Made by a program: the position numbers and the translations under genes. A DNA stretch of 64,000 bases. Origin: Pseudopyrenochaeta lycopersici (lineage: Eukaryota; Ascomycota; Dothideomycetes; Pleosporales; Pseudopyrenochaetaceae). The notes under the pieces were generated by a model, which worked only from the letters and a program-made list of their open reading frames with translations, ran no database searches and was not told the DNA's origin. Where the stretch lies: positions 992,001 through 1,056,000 of the forward strand of contig NHZP01000003.1 in assembly GCA_003313425.1 (NCBI GenBank), in the 5' to 3' direction. Positions 10,881 through 21,799 of the stretch are shown here, in pieces (position 1 is the stretch's first letter; each line of letters opens with the position of its first letter).

Positions 10881-12015
10881 TGATTGACATTTTTTGTTCC
10901 CTGTAGTTGTATGCTGGCTCCGAAGATTTGCGAACAGATCTGCATTTTGGACCCATTTCTGCGTCTGGCGGGTCACGATGGAGGTCCTTTTTTTTTTTTT
11001 TTTTTTTTTTTTTGCCAGGTCCCATGCTGTTCTATTATTACCTTTTCGTGTTCATGTTTCCTACTCTATTTTACAAATAGTCCACGCCCTGTTATTTTCT
11101 TTTTTGGATATCCCATGTAACGTTGGGAACAGAGGCAGGGGCCCCCATGAGCACGTTAGCATACGCATTTTTTTTTGGTTGTGGGAATAATATCAGTCAC
11201 ACTTTCTATTTTTTTTTTTTGTCAAGAACTCATTCATGGAGTAGTTTCGCATCAAGCTGCTTTCTCTTTTTTAGCTGCTACGAATGCTCATGTGTCTGCA
11301 ATCATACATCGTTTGTTCATTATCATCGTCATCGTCATCATCACTTTGCTATTTTTGCTGTTTTGCCAATGCAATCGCAGAAACAAAGTCACAAAGTTTC
11401 GCCCGTCTTTTTTATTTTCGGTCTTGTTTAACTCATCACAGCGTGCAAGGGAAGCATTGTGCATTTGCCCCTTTGTTGTATCTAGGCCTCCGCTATGAAC
11501 AAATGAATGTTGATATCTATGATTACTCGATCTGTCCTTGGCCTTGCAAGTTCTTCTTCACCATCTCTGTGCTGCCTTCCAGCACCTGGTGTTTTCAAAA
11601 CGGCGATAGTCAGGCTCGATACTGAATTTGCAGAATGAAATTATAATAGATTCTCCATGAGATACAAAAGGTACCTGGACCATAGTAATAAAACATCGAA
11701 ATTTATGCAAGGTAGGAAAATACTGTGGCATGGAGTATATTTCGGGCGTATGCACAGAATACCCAAGCGCTCAACTCATCAATGGAGCGATTCTTGCTTT
11801 TGAGCAAATAAAAAAAAATAGTATCAACAAGGAGATCAGAGTGATCATGATGATTTTGAGCAGATAATAGTCAAAATGCTCCATATGGCAGCCGGACTCA
11901 TACGAAGCCGAAGCCAATCTAGCTGGAAATACAAATGAAATGATAACCCAAGATCGCTTGATGCTAGTCCTATATCTCCAATACGCCATTGATGCAATCA
12001 TGTCCTATACACGGC
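10881..12015. other. Convergent intergenic region with T26 tract
   Basis: This 1.1-kb 3' space between SFL1 and the M28-like gene is AT-rich, with a 26-base T run at 10988-11013, further T runs near 11170 and 11210 and a short (TCATCG)n-like stretch near 11322-11345. No coding sequence is credible here; the small frames are low-complexity. Confidence 0.6.
10988..11013 (+). repeat. T26 homopolymer
   Basis: Twenty-six consecutive T about 110 bases after the SFL1 stop. It may be a length-variable microsatellite or the trace of a reverse-transcribed poly(A) tail; nothing next to it looks like a retroelement body. Confidence 0.9.
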
Positions 12016-14826
12016 CTATCTATCGCCTAGTTTGTCACCAGCTCTACTCAAGATATCTGCCGTCTTTTTAATCATCTTTGCGGCAGCTGTCATGTCCTTC
12101 CTCTCTATCGCATCTCTTGCGAAGGGAAAGACTGCTGCTTCGAGCCCGTTGTTAGCATCCGGGGCAAAGATGGCGTGTTTGTATTGGTCACGACCAGGCA
12201 GCTGTTACTTTGTCAGCATGTGTCCTATATGTTCCTTCCAATATGGAAAGCGGTAGACTGGGAGAGAAAACTTACACCATGCTCTGCCTTGTCATCCTTA
12301 TTAACTGGCAAGTCTAACAAGTCGCTCTCAAATCTGGCAATCTTGGCATTGTGGCCGACACGCTGCATAGTAACAGTCTGCGTCTCGAATCCTCCTGTTG
12401 CATAGACCTGATTATACCAGAATGTTTCCCACTTGTGGAACTCGTCGGCTTTCTTCTTGAACATACTAAGGCTGTCCACAAGAGGCTGAAATATTTCGAT
12501 ATCGTACCCGCTGGCCTTCGTCTCTGTCCAGTCGAGAAGCTTTTGGCCTTCTTCTTGCAGCGCACGGGCATAGTCGTCGATTTTCATTGGCATGATAGGC
12601 TCCTGTGCGAGTTCGAGGATGAGCAAGAGCCATATTTGCGCGAGGAGGTTGTGGAATTTGAATTCAGGGTCGACGTATTTCTTCATCCAGTTCAAGCTCT
12701 CGTAGCAAGAGCCAACCATGGGATTTGGGGCATGACTGTCTTTGTTGTCGCTGGTGAAGCCAAAGTTAAGGGATGAGGTGCCGGCGATGGACAGAAATGG
12801 TACGTCGTCACTGGCAGCATTAGGGCTGCCTATCTTGCCACCTTTGTTCTCCCAGAGCTCTTTCAGGGTTTTGTTCTGGTGTGGATCTGTAAGACGGTCT
12901 AGGACGCGGATCCACGCGTGCTGGAAAATGGGAGATCCAGTAGCCCAAAGCTTGTCTCCTGTGACGCCAATATCGACATTCAAATAGGCGATGGCCCCCT
13001 CACGGAGTGTGTCGATGTTTGCTTCCACATGCTCGGTCGAGCCGATTCTATTGTACTCTCCAGAATCCCAAGAAGCGAACTCAATAGTCCGTAGCGGTCG
13101 CCACCCCTGAGCGCGCAACTCGCCCAATACTCGGACGACTTCGAGCATGACAGCTGTTCCGGAACCAGGGTCTGCAGCACCAAAGCACCATGAGTCGCGG
13201 TGGTTTCCAATAATGATTTTCCGACCAGGATCTTCATTGCCTTTGAGGGATCCAAATACGTTCGTGATGCGTTGCTGCTGAATTTCGTCTTGATAGTTTT
13301 GCAGGTTGACCTTTGGCGAGGTTTTCGGATGACCGGAGAACCACTTGTCACCAACGTCCGGTACACCTCCCATCCATTCATCTGGAAGTTGTTCGCCGGA
13401 TCCTTGCAGCGATTGGAGTAGCTTTTGCGCATCCTTCCAAGAAAGCGGTAAACTGGGAATCTTCGGCAGTGCAGGGTTCTTGTCCTTGGACATGCGCTCT
13501 TGCTTCTTAAAACTTGGCTTTCCAGGGGTGAGTACGTCGCCCATGATCATGTTTGTCTGCGCAACTGAGCCCCGCTGGACGCTGTCACCCGGTCTCCATT
13601 TGCCATCCGGCCAGGGATTGCCCTTCTTGAAACCGTCATCCGCAGGGTCCGAGTATACCAGCACGCCTACAGCTCCAGCCTCTTGCGCTGCCTTGATCTT
13701 CATCGCGAGGTCTGGTTGCGTTCCGTAATATCGGCAAAGCACGACGGCACCTTGTACATCGACCTCGCTGTCCGATAATCTCTTGAAATCTTTCTTGTCG
13801 CAATAATTGACATATATCAAGGGTCCGGTCACGTTCCCAGATGCCGAAAATCCGTGATACGTAGCGGTCTGAACCTTCGGCGGGTTGAATACGGAAGGTT
13901 CCTCAAGTTTCGCTACCCAAGCCTTCTCTGGCGGGTCGACAATGGCAACCTTCCGGCCGCCATCTTTTGCGTAGTTCATGTATACCCAATACCTGCACAT
14001 GTCAGCAAATCCACAAATGCCTTTGATCCCACCCAACATACTCATCATGCGTGTATGTATCCATATGTGCGCTCTTGAACTTGCCCTCTATCCATTGCCC
14101 CAAAACCCAGCTTCCCTCGGAGCCTCCAATGTGATCATAGCTCGTGATATATTCCAGGTTCTTCTCTATCCGCCAGCTCTCGACACTCTGCAGCGCCGTC
14201 TGCCGGACCCACTCGGGATTAAACGGCTGGCCAAACCCACTGCCCATGGGCACCACCTCGCTCACCACCAGAAGATAGACCAGCGTGATAATCAGGATTA
14301 AGCCGAGCAGACGCGCTAGTACTGACCATCCGGGCTTGTACTCGTCCGGAATAATAGGCATCCGTTGTGTTATGAAAGTAAAATCCGGCCGCCATGACGG
14401 CCAGGGTATCCGCGGCAGGTGAAAACTTGAGAGGGTATGCGTGATGCTGTAGAAGCGTTTCGAGAACCGCGACCGCGACTGATTCCTCCTCGAGCGCCCA
14501 GTTTCTGCAGACTCAGGGTCCAGGATCTCCATCTCCTCCATCGTCTGGCGCAGCGCTTCATCCTGGCTCTCCCGGACCGGGCTCCCGAGCTCCGAGTCGC
14601 CATCTTCGACTGACTGTACCGATGGCGCCTGGTAGTAGCCGTTGCGCCTGCGAGGGTCGGACTGGGTGCGTGTGTCTGGGCTCAGCAGGCCTTGCCGCTC
14701 GGCGTCGTCGCTGACTTCGTTGGGTCCTAAGCGGGCGAACGCATTGCGTGACGATGTCGCCTCTTCGTAGGAGGGTATGGGCGGCGGGGAATCGGCCCGT
14801 ACATAGCCATGCTTTTCGTCGCTCAT
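12016..14826 (-). CDS. Transferrin-receptor/PSMA-like M28-family membrane protein, probably inactive
   Basis: Three exons (14042-14826, 12276-13992, 12016-12201) give 895 residues. It is a type II membrane protein: a ~165-residue cytosolic tail with a P-rich PPIPSYEEA motif, one transmembrane helix at about 168-190, a PA-type insert around 330-470, an M28 peptidase-like domain about 500-700 and a C-terminal TfR-dimerisation-like domain. Compared with human PSMA, the zinc ligands His (526, in NHRDSW), Asp (536), Glu (574) and Asp (602) are kept, but the catalytic Glu before Glu574 is Gly573 (SWDSGEY) and the last zinc-binding His is Gly689 (MVGSCYES). Loss of the general base is also seen in transferrin receptor. 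The nearest yeast proteins by architecture are Tre1/Tre2, adaptors for the Rsp5 ubiquitin ligase at the vacuole/endosome, which fits the proline-rich tail. Function is inferred. Confidence 0.87.
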
Positions 14827-15257
14827 TGTGATGTACAGGAGAGATCAAAAGACCCCGGTAGCACAAGATGTTGCGCAGCCGTGGTAACGTAGGGGTCAGC
14901 TCACCCGCGTCCAGTAGTCCGTAAGAATGGTGAGATTAGGTACGGCGGGTAATGGTACTATTGAATGCACATGTACATTGTGAAACAGAACAAGGAGCGG
15001 CAAATACAAGGTCAAGAAGTGAAGGAATGCGGGAGGGAGAGGATACGTTCTTGCGCTGTTCCTGCTGAGCCGTCTGGAGATAGCGGAGCGGAGACGTAGG
15101 CCGCCGAGTCCAGCTCCAAGGCTCTTGGTCCCTGAAACGAATACGACCGGATTCGTGAAATTACTTCACTCGTCATACACATCCTGAAACCAATTGCTTC
15201 ACGCTGCCTTTGGTCACTTATTGAATTACAGCACCTAGTATTATTTTATTTGGACGT
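14827..15257. other. Intergenic: M28-like promoter and SDR 3' flank
   Basis: A 431-base spacer between two minus-strand genes. I see no open frame of note, no tRNA and no clear motif. Confidence 0.5.
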
Positions 15258-16259
15258 CTACATGTTGCGTCCACCAGTCACCTTGATCGTCTCTCCGTTT
15301 ACATAGCTGAAAAGGGGACTTGCTACGGCAAGAACAGCACTTGCTGCCTCTGTTGCCGTGCCCGGTCTCCTCAATGGAATGTCAATGTTCTCCATGCCCT
15401 TAGGGACCGCTGACTTCTGAGCCTGCGGTATGCCGAGCGCAACCTTCTCGCCATCGGCAGTTGTGATGAAAGCGCCAGCTTCCTTTGCCGCGGTCAGACG
15501 CGTCTGGATGTGTCCAAAAGCAACAGTATTTGCGCGGACGCCGAATTGAGGGCCCCATCTATACATACGTATTAGCGTTGAAGAAGGAGGGCAGATTACA
15601 GAAAACGTACTCCTTCGCAATGGTCTTGGTCATACCAGTAACACCCGCCTTTGCGAGCGCATAGTTGATCTGACCCGCATTGCCGTGCACACCCGAGGTA
15701 CTCGAGATGTTGATGATGTTCCTTGGCTCGCCGTCCTTGACTCTGAAGTAGGGTGCAGCAGCGCGAACAATCTTGAAAGGCGCAGTGCCATGAAGATCAA
15801 CAATGGTGTGCCATTGCTTGTCCGTCATCTTGTGAATAACACCATCCCAAGTGTAGCCGGCATTGTTGACGATGATGTGAATCTTGCCGCCGCCAAACTC
15901 TGCTGACTTCTGAATGAGCGTCTTGATGTATTCATCGTCGAGAACATCTCCTGCCACGGCAATGGCGCTGCCGCCGGATTTCTTGATGTCTTCGACTACA
16001 GCATCTGCCTTCTCTGTGAGGTATTAGTAGGTATTCTAGCTCTTCAACGCAAAGTTTGATGGTAAGCTCAGTGCTTAATTGACATACTGGCATCCACGTC
16101 CGCAACCACAACCTTCGCTCCCTCCTTCGCAAACAGGCGTGCAGCCTCAGCGCCAATTCCCTGTCCTGAGCCAGTAATGATGGCTGTTTGGCCTGCCAAC
16201 ATACCCTTGGGGTAGTTGAGATGGCCAGCAATCTGTTCGACACGCTTGGAGGATGACAT
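15258..16259 (-). CDS. FabG-like short-chain dehydrogenase/reductase
   Basis: Three exons (16088-16259, 15611-16013, 15258-15558) encode 291 residues; phases agree and introns are 74 and 52 nt. It has the classical SDR fold signature: nucleotide-binding TGSGQGIG near residue 32, an Asp after VVVAD that is a marker of NAD(H) preference, the structural NNAG motif, catalytic Ser in NISSTSG and the YALAK tetrad (Tyr175, Lys179), and a C-terminal VTGGRNM typical of 3-oxoacyl-[acyl carrier protein] reductases. The ~45-residue insert between RANTV and RRPGT is longer than in bacterial FabG, as in some fungal homologues. Substrate cannot be read from sequence; 3-ketoacyl or another small ketone is likely. 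No targeting sequence is obvious. The start is the only ATG before the Rossmann motif. Neighbours give no pathway clue. Confidence 0.85.
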
Positions 16260-16438
16260 CTTGGTTGATGTAATTAATGATATGAGAGAAAAAGATGTAG
16301 GAGGGGCTCCGTGGGCTGAAATAGCTCAAATAACGCAATACAAGCAATTACGGAGTGATGTGGAACGGCTACTTGCTCTGAAAAATGCGGAGTAAGACAC
16401 TCGTTTGGACCGACATCATAGTCTAGAAATGCCGAGGT

Positions 16439-16735
16439 TCATCGCATTGGCATTAGCGGGCGTTTCTTGTCGGCTTTCGGCTGATCCATTGCAGAAGTAC
16501 CAACCCACAGTCTGCTATCGCCAAACTGGACTAACCTTGCGACCCTCTTGACGTAGTCAGCACATCCGCGAACAAAATCTCTCGACTTATTTATATACTC
16601 TAATTTTGTTCGCATCTTAGATGAGGTACCACAGATCCTGAACTGTACTTCAGCTAAGTCCTGAAGACATGCAATTAATACCTTCTTCTTCCCATTATTG
16701 CGAACCTTGTTAAATAGAGTTCTATACAACATTGC
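16439..16735 (-). CDS. Doubtful small ORF, unrecognised
   Basis: An open frame runs for 193 codons on the minus strand from 17020 to 16439, but its first codon is TTG. The first plausible in-frame ATG (MLYRTLFNKVRNNG) starts around 16735 and would leave about 98 residues. The protein is basic, with a Lys/Arg-rich middle and a PKADKKRPLMPMR tail. I recognise no domain. The surrounding 16260-17034 interval is more AT-rich than the flanking genes. It may be a lineage-specific gene, a remnant or chance. The end of the frame is certain; the start is not. Confidence 0.2.
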   Translation of the reverse strand, partial: AMLYRTLFNKVRNNGKKKVLIACLQDLAEVQFRICGTSSKMRTKLEYINKSRDFVRGCADYVKRVARLVQFGDSRLWVGTSAMDQPKADKKRPLMPMR

Positions 16736-17034
16736 TCCATATATTTCTTCATACTCAGTGCTCCTTGGGTATACAACACGGCTCTTCCTCAAGGGTTTCC
16801 CACTCAGTCCGCGCTGAGGAAAGTAGCGAAGAGTGGAGTACGCTTTCAAAGACAGCGGTTGGGAACCAGTGAATATGTGCTCAGTCGTACTGTTGGCGAA
16901 AACGCAACCGTTAGAGAATAATAGCCGAGATAATGACAAATTCAATGCATGACGGACAGTGTCCTTGCTTATGTATAAATAAAGAACATCTGGGGTATCA
17001 TAATGCAGAACGAATGTCAAATAAGCACAGCAGC

Positions 17035-18105
17035 TTAGGCTGCATCTGCCTGTCCCTTGTCCTTGTCCTCTTCGACCTTCTTCTCCTTCTTCTCCTTCTT
17101 CTCGTCATCCTGAAACAACTCGGCCCCAAGCTCATTCAAGAACTTTTCGGCTTGTCCCTTACTTCGCTTCTCAGCAATAGCCCTCTTCTTCTCCTTGACC
17201 ATTTCTTTCCTCTTCTCAACCGCCTCCTTTCTCTCCCGTCTTACTCGTTCCGTCTCCTCTCGTTCTTTCTCCATTCTACTCATCTGCGCTGTCCTCTCCT
17301 CCTCATCCTTCGAGAAGTGGAAGAAACCCGTGCCCCTCTGTCGAGCCTCCGCTCTACCGTCGAAATGCAATTCAGGAGGTGGTGTGAGCTCTTTGTCGCG
17401 CTTCGCAGCGAGATCAGCCATTTGCTGTGCGATGGTCTCGTCGGGGTTGAAGGCGTTGCTTTGCACAGTGTCGCCATAGATGATGTTTGTAGGCATGCTG
17501 GGGCGAGCAGTGAAGCGGTCTGGTTCGTTGGCGGCCAGTGTGTTTTTGCGGCGTGCTTCGCGGGCTGCTTCTGCTCTTGTACCCTTCCGTGTTCGTCCGA
17601 ACTCGTCAACATACTCTATCAGCTCCTCGTCCACTGAAGCTTCGGATTCAGACTCGGATGCTGACGCTGCTTCGCCTTTTTCTTGCTTCTCAGCCCACTT
17701 GCGATCAAAGTCGACGCCATATTTGTCGTCGACATCCTCGATATCTCCACGCTTGAGGGCGTCATAGAGCCGTGCTTTCTCTTCCATGCGCCGCTTCGTC
17801 CGTCTCCAGGCTTCTTCATCTTCGCCTTTTTCTTCTACGGTACGTCCGCGGTGCTTCTGCGTGAAGTCTGACTCTTCCAAATCCTTCAGAGCCCGTTTCT
17901 TGACATTCTTGTTGTGAGTCTTGAAGATATCTTCCTTCTGCGGACGTGGGCGGCCTGCGGTGGTCTTGCTCGATTCCGAGGAGCCAGCCTTTATGAGATT
18001 CGATAGCGTAGAGGAGAAGGCGAGGGTGCTTGAGCTTGATATTTCTTTTCCTTTGATGCGGGATTTCGGCCGTGCGCCGTAGAGGTGAGCGTCTTTTGAC
18101 GACAT
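17035..18105 (-). CDS. CCDC174: CCDC174 homologue, coiled-coil nuclear protein
   Basis: Single-exon gene of 356 residues. It is highly charged and predicted largely helical. Conserved features of the CCDC174 family are visible: the N-terminal SSSTLAFSSTL-NLIKAGSS stretch, LYDALKRGDIEDVDDKYGVDFDRKW near residues 115-140, the ELIEYVDEFGRTRKG block near 160-175, and a C-terminal coiled coil rich in Glu/Arg/Lys (about 265-345). The human protein associates with the exon junction and splicing machinery and is nuclear; a similar role is inferred, not shown. The C-terminus is a low-complexity KKEKKEKKVEEDKDKGQ repeat. Its ATG lies 295 bp from the HOM6 ATG, so the two genes share a divergent promoter containing two CCAAT-type sites. 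Confidence 0.82.
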   Translation of the reverse strand: MSSKDAHLYGARPKSRIKGKEISSSSTLAFSSTLSNLIKAGSSESSKTTAGRPRPQKEDIFKTHNKNVKKRALKDLEESDFTQKHRGRTVEEKGEDEEAWRRTKRRMEEKARLYDALKRGDIEDVDDKYGVDFDRKWAEKQEKGEAASASESESEASVDEELIEYVDEFGRTRKGTRAEAAREARRKNTLAANEPDRFTARPSMPTNIIYGDTVQSNAFNPDETIAQQMADLAAKRDKELTPPPELHFDGRAEARQRGTGFFHFSKDEEERTAQMSRMEKEREETERVRRERKEAVEKRKEMVKEKKRAIAEKRSKGQAEKFLNELGAELFQDDEKKEKKEKKVEEDKDKGQADAA

Positions 18106-18400
18106 GTCGTGGGTGAAGAGTTACAGACGCCCAATCGCGAGCGGAGCGCGTCGCAGGGCTGCAGAGCTAAGGCGATGTCGGCGTCTGAGCTCCAAAGCTT
18201 CTTGCGTCACTCTGCTGCCCCGCCAATAGTTTTGCTCGACCCCACGTTGAAGCCGTGAATCAGCGGTTCCGCAGTCACGCCTGCTTCTAGTTCCTTTTGG
18301 AGGTCAGATATTCCTTCTGTCTGCTTCAGGAAAGTTTAAAGATCCTAAATTTCCATTTCATCAAGCTTCATCTGGTCAATTGACGTAACATTTGCCCACT

Positions 18401-19575
18401 ATGCCTCTTCCCCGTCAAGTCTTCATTGCCGTTATCGGTGAGTCGTTGAACCTCCAATTTCGCATCTTCAGCGTTTGAATGCTAATATTTTATCAGGCGC
18501 CGGTGGTGTAGGGAAAGCCTTCCTTTCTCAACTCTCCGGTCTTGCACAACGCCTCTCGCAATCCCCCGGCTCACCCTACTACCTCTCCCTAATCTGGCTT
18601 AGCACCTCCAAGAAAGCCATCTACCACGCCGACTATAAGTCTCTCTCGAACTGGGAATCAGAACTCCAAAACTCCACCACACCTACCCTGCCCCTTCCTC
18701 AACTTGCTGACTACCTGGTCAAGGCGCCTGGCAAGGTAGTGTTGGTGGACAACACTAGCAATCAAGAAGTTGCGGACTCGTATCCCACATTCTTGAAGAA
18801 GGGCATCAGCATCGTTACGCCAAACAAGAAGGCCTTCTCAGGGAGCTACGGCCTTTGGACAGACATCTTCAATGCCGCAACAAACGGAAATGGAAACGGT
18901 GGGTTCGTTTTCCACGAGTCGTCCGTAGGTGCTGGATTGCCAGTCATCTCGACACTGAAAGATCTCGTCGAGACAGGCGATGAAGTCCAGAAGATTGAGG
19001 GCGTGTTCAGTGGCACCATGAGCTTCTTGTTCAACTCCTTCCAGCCCACGAGCGGAGGAGGAGGCAAATTCTCTGCTGAGGTAACAAATGCGAAGGAGAA
19101 GGGCTACACCGAGCCCGATGCGCGCGACGACCTAAACGGTCTGGACGTTGCCAGAAAGCTTACCATTCTAGCCCGTCTAGCTGGCTTGAAGGTCGAATCA
19201 CCGACCTCTTTCCCGGTTCAATCTCTCATTCCTAAGGAATTGGAGTCTTGCTCGTCTGGCGATGAGTTCCTTGAGAAATTACCGCAATTCGATGACCAAA
19301 TGGAAAAGCTCAAGACGGATGCAGAGAATGAAGGCAAGGTCATCCGCTTTGTAGGCAAGGTAGACGTGCCAAAGGGAGAGGTCAAGGTCGGTCTCGAGAA
19401 GTTCGACAAGAGTCACCCAATCGCAGCATTGAAGGGCAGCGATAATATCATCGCCTTCTACACTAAGCGATATGGTGCCAATCCTCTTATCATCCAGGGT
19501 GCAGGTGCCGGAGGTGATGTCACAGCCATGGGCGTTACTGCGGATTTGATCAAGGTGTTGAGACTGCTAGATTAA
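18401..19575 (+). CDS. HOM6: Homoserine dehydrogenase
   Basis: Two exons (18401-18437, 18497-19575) encode 371 residues; the 59-nt intron splits the glycine loop, giving IGAGGVGKAF once joined. The enzyme reduces aspartate-4-semialdehyde to homoserine with NAD(P)H, the branch point towards threonine, methionine and isoleucine in the cytosol. The sequence shows the Rossmann motif GAGGVG, the nucleotide-binding TPNKKAFSG stretch, the ESSVGAGLPVI segment, and the catalytic region KGYTEPDARDDLNGLDVARK containing the conserved Asp and Lys. Length matches the yeast enzyme (359 aa) without the ACT extension of bacterial forms. It is a fungal target of general amino-acid control; a TGACGTAA element (18381-18388) lies 13 bp before the ATG, but its use is unproven. 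The 3' end converges with the next gene across 195 bp. Confidence 0.93.
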
Positions 19576-19770
19576 ATTGGGCAGACCAGCACGTGGCGTT
19601 ATAATGAAAAAGTCCTTGGGTTATGAAAACAAGTTGTATGTGAGAAAGAAAAGAGCCATATGTCCCATAATTCAATCAAGTTTCCATTTTGAGATCGCCA
19701 TCATGCCTAACAAAACACATTATACATTGATCATTCCTCCCTAGAGCGTATAGTCATATAAATCGTCCCA

Positions 19771-21799
19771 TCAACCTACTTTAGGCGTCATTCTCCCACT
19801 GGGAGCTTCATAATATCTAACTTGCTGTGCAACGCCTTCATGCGCCCACTGATCTTGCGCTTGCCACTGACCGCCCTGCAATTCTTGTCTTTGCATGCCA
19901 TACTCGCCACTATGCAGTTCACTTCGATTTTCGCTGGTATATCCACCACCAGTTGCACTGACAAACCCACTGTCGCTGCCCACTTCGGAATAGGCCTCTG
20001 GAATAGGTGGACTAGGTAGTGAAGACCGCGAATAGTAGCCCGGGTGGGGGACTGGTGGAGAGACAGTGCGCTGTTGACTTGGTCGCCAATCCGCGCTATA
20101 AGGTTGTGGGGGAGGACCAACTTGAGGTAAAGTGGGTTCCAGGACTGGTTGAAGGCCGCTGCTCTCGTCTGAGACGTTCTTTCGCCAGTCTTTCACACCA
20201 CCGAATGCTGAACTGGCTGCAACACTTTGGCGCGTGCTACCAATCCCACTCATCTCTTCTAGTGCTTTCTTGTCCTTCTTATGCTGTTTGTGCTTGCGTG
20301 CCAACAGGAACATCAAGACACCAAATATAAGTGCGATGACACCAGCACCAACTCCGATCCCAATTTTTGCTCCTGTAGCCAGACCAGACTTCTGAGGGGT
20401 GGCTTTGAGTGGATACTGCATTGCATAGACGACATTTACAATTGCGGAAGTAGGCTTTGAGGTATCGGAAGCGACATTGCCGGAGACTGGCGGTGGGGTC
20501 AACGCAGCACGTAGAGTAGAGTAGCAGGGAGTTTGGCCACCGAAAGCCGTGCTCCAGGGGTAGTAGTTGCTGAGGCACAATTAGCGTTCAGAACTGTGAA
20601 GGTATCCAGATTTCACACTAGGCAGAGGACTTACGACGGACAACAACCATCGCCAATGCTACGATAGTCATCTGGACACTTGCTCAATGTCGCTTGCGCA
20701 GGTGACAGAGCGCTCGGGAAACCCCGGTCATCTCCAACTGCCGATGTGATGGCCGCTCCTGCAGACGCCGGCCCAGTCTCCACTGCTGCGGCTTGTATGG
20801 CAATCGTCGAAGGAGGGATATCAAAGGGGCAACAGTCCGGTTTGCCTCCTGCACAGCCAACTACGGGCGCCCAGTATGCGGTCGGTCCATCGATCATGGT
20901 GTATTCAGGAGTAGCACAGTAGCCTTGTAGCAAAGCTCCGGTGCCAGTCCATTTAGCAAGTGGGGCATGAGATGTAGGGACCGGTGCCGATGCACCAGAA
21001 CTATCTGCAGATGTACGAGGAGCGACTACGACTGACACGAAGCTAGGCTGTGGTACTGACGTAGGGATCGTCTCAGTTGTCTTCTCAGTAGATCCTGGAA
21101 CTGGTGTTGGCGATGGGCTCGTAATAACGGATGGATTAGAATTGGGTGTGAACGTACGAGGAGGATCGGAAGTTTTTGGCGGATCCGATTGTTTCGGTTC
21201 TTCACGTTGAGGAGAAGACGCTGGCTTAGGCTCCGGATTCAGGGTAGGGGTCTGAGGTTGTGGATCCGGCGGTATTGTCGTCTGCGGTTGGTCTGGCTTT
21301 GGAGCTGGCGTCGGCGTCGACGACTTTTCAACCGGCGTGCTAGGATTGGGTGTAGTCTGGGTACAGTGTCCAGAAGACCACGATGCAAATATCGAATTAT
21401 TATATTCTTTTCCCCTACCGTTAGGTAACTTTATGCCACGGCTAGATCCATCACTTACTGATATCATAGCATACGGAGTATGGAGTATCAGCCCAACAGG
21501 ACGCAAACTTTGCTGCATATGCAGTAAGTGTCGAGCAGACACACGCATCACCCGTCCAGGTGAGCCCAACGTCTGGAGTGCGGCAGGTACCCGCTGCGCC
21601 GACTCGGCACCTGCTATGTCTTATCGAGTAGTCGGGCAGTAACTCGGCTTGCTGCCATATTTGTTAGGCTTGACATGGTTACTTGATATTTGGCTCCTAC
21701 CTGGCACGTCGATTGCCTCTTGTTGTACCTTGGACGGCCGAAGAAAGTGTGCCCTTCAATCCACTGGACAAGAGAACCACCTGGGTTGATTGCAGACAT
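19771..21799 (-). CDS. Mucin-like single-pass membrane protein with Cys-rich ectodomain
   Basis: Four exons in my model (21701-21799, 21459-21651, 20635-21406, 19771-20569) give 620 residues with consistent phases. The order is a short N-terminus containing a Lys-Arg site (YNKRQSTC), a Cys-rich segment with about eight cysteines (GTCRTPDVG to SSGHCTQT), a Pro/Thr/Ser-rich stalk of ~150 residues likely O-glycosylated, a second Cys-rich module ending GDGCCPS-NYYPW, a transmembrane helix (IGIGVGAGVIALIFGVLMFLLA), a KHKQHKKDKK stop-transfer, and a ~180-residue cytosolic tail rich in Tyr, Pro and Ser. The layout resembles fungal wall-sensor or adhesin proteins; no named family is certain. No signal peptide is visible in exon 1, so an upstream exon or another start may be missing. 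Intron 2 uses an unusual purine-rich acceptor (gaaaag) chosen to keep the frame open. Confidence 0.65.

Noticed and set aside
17035..17637. Leu/Ser-rich plus-strand frame (16933-17637)
   Set aside because: It is the antisense shadow of the CCDC174 coding sequence; its leucine runs come from reverse-complemented Lys/Glu codons.
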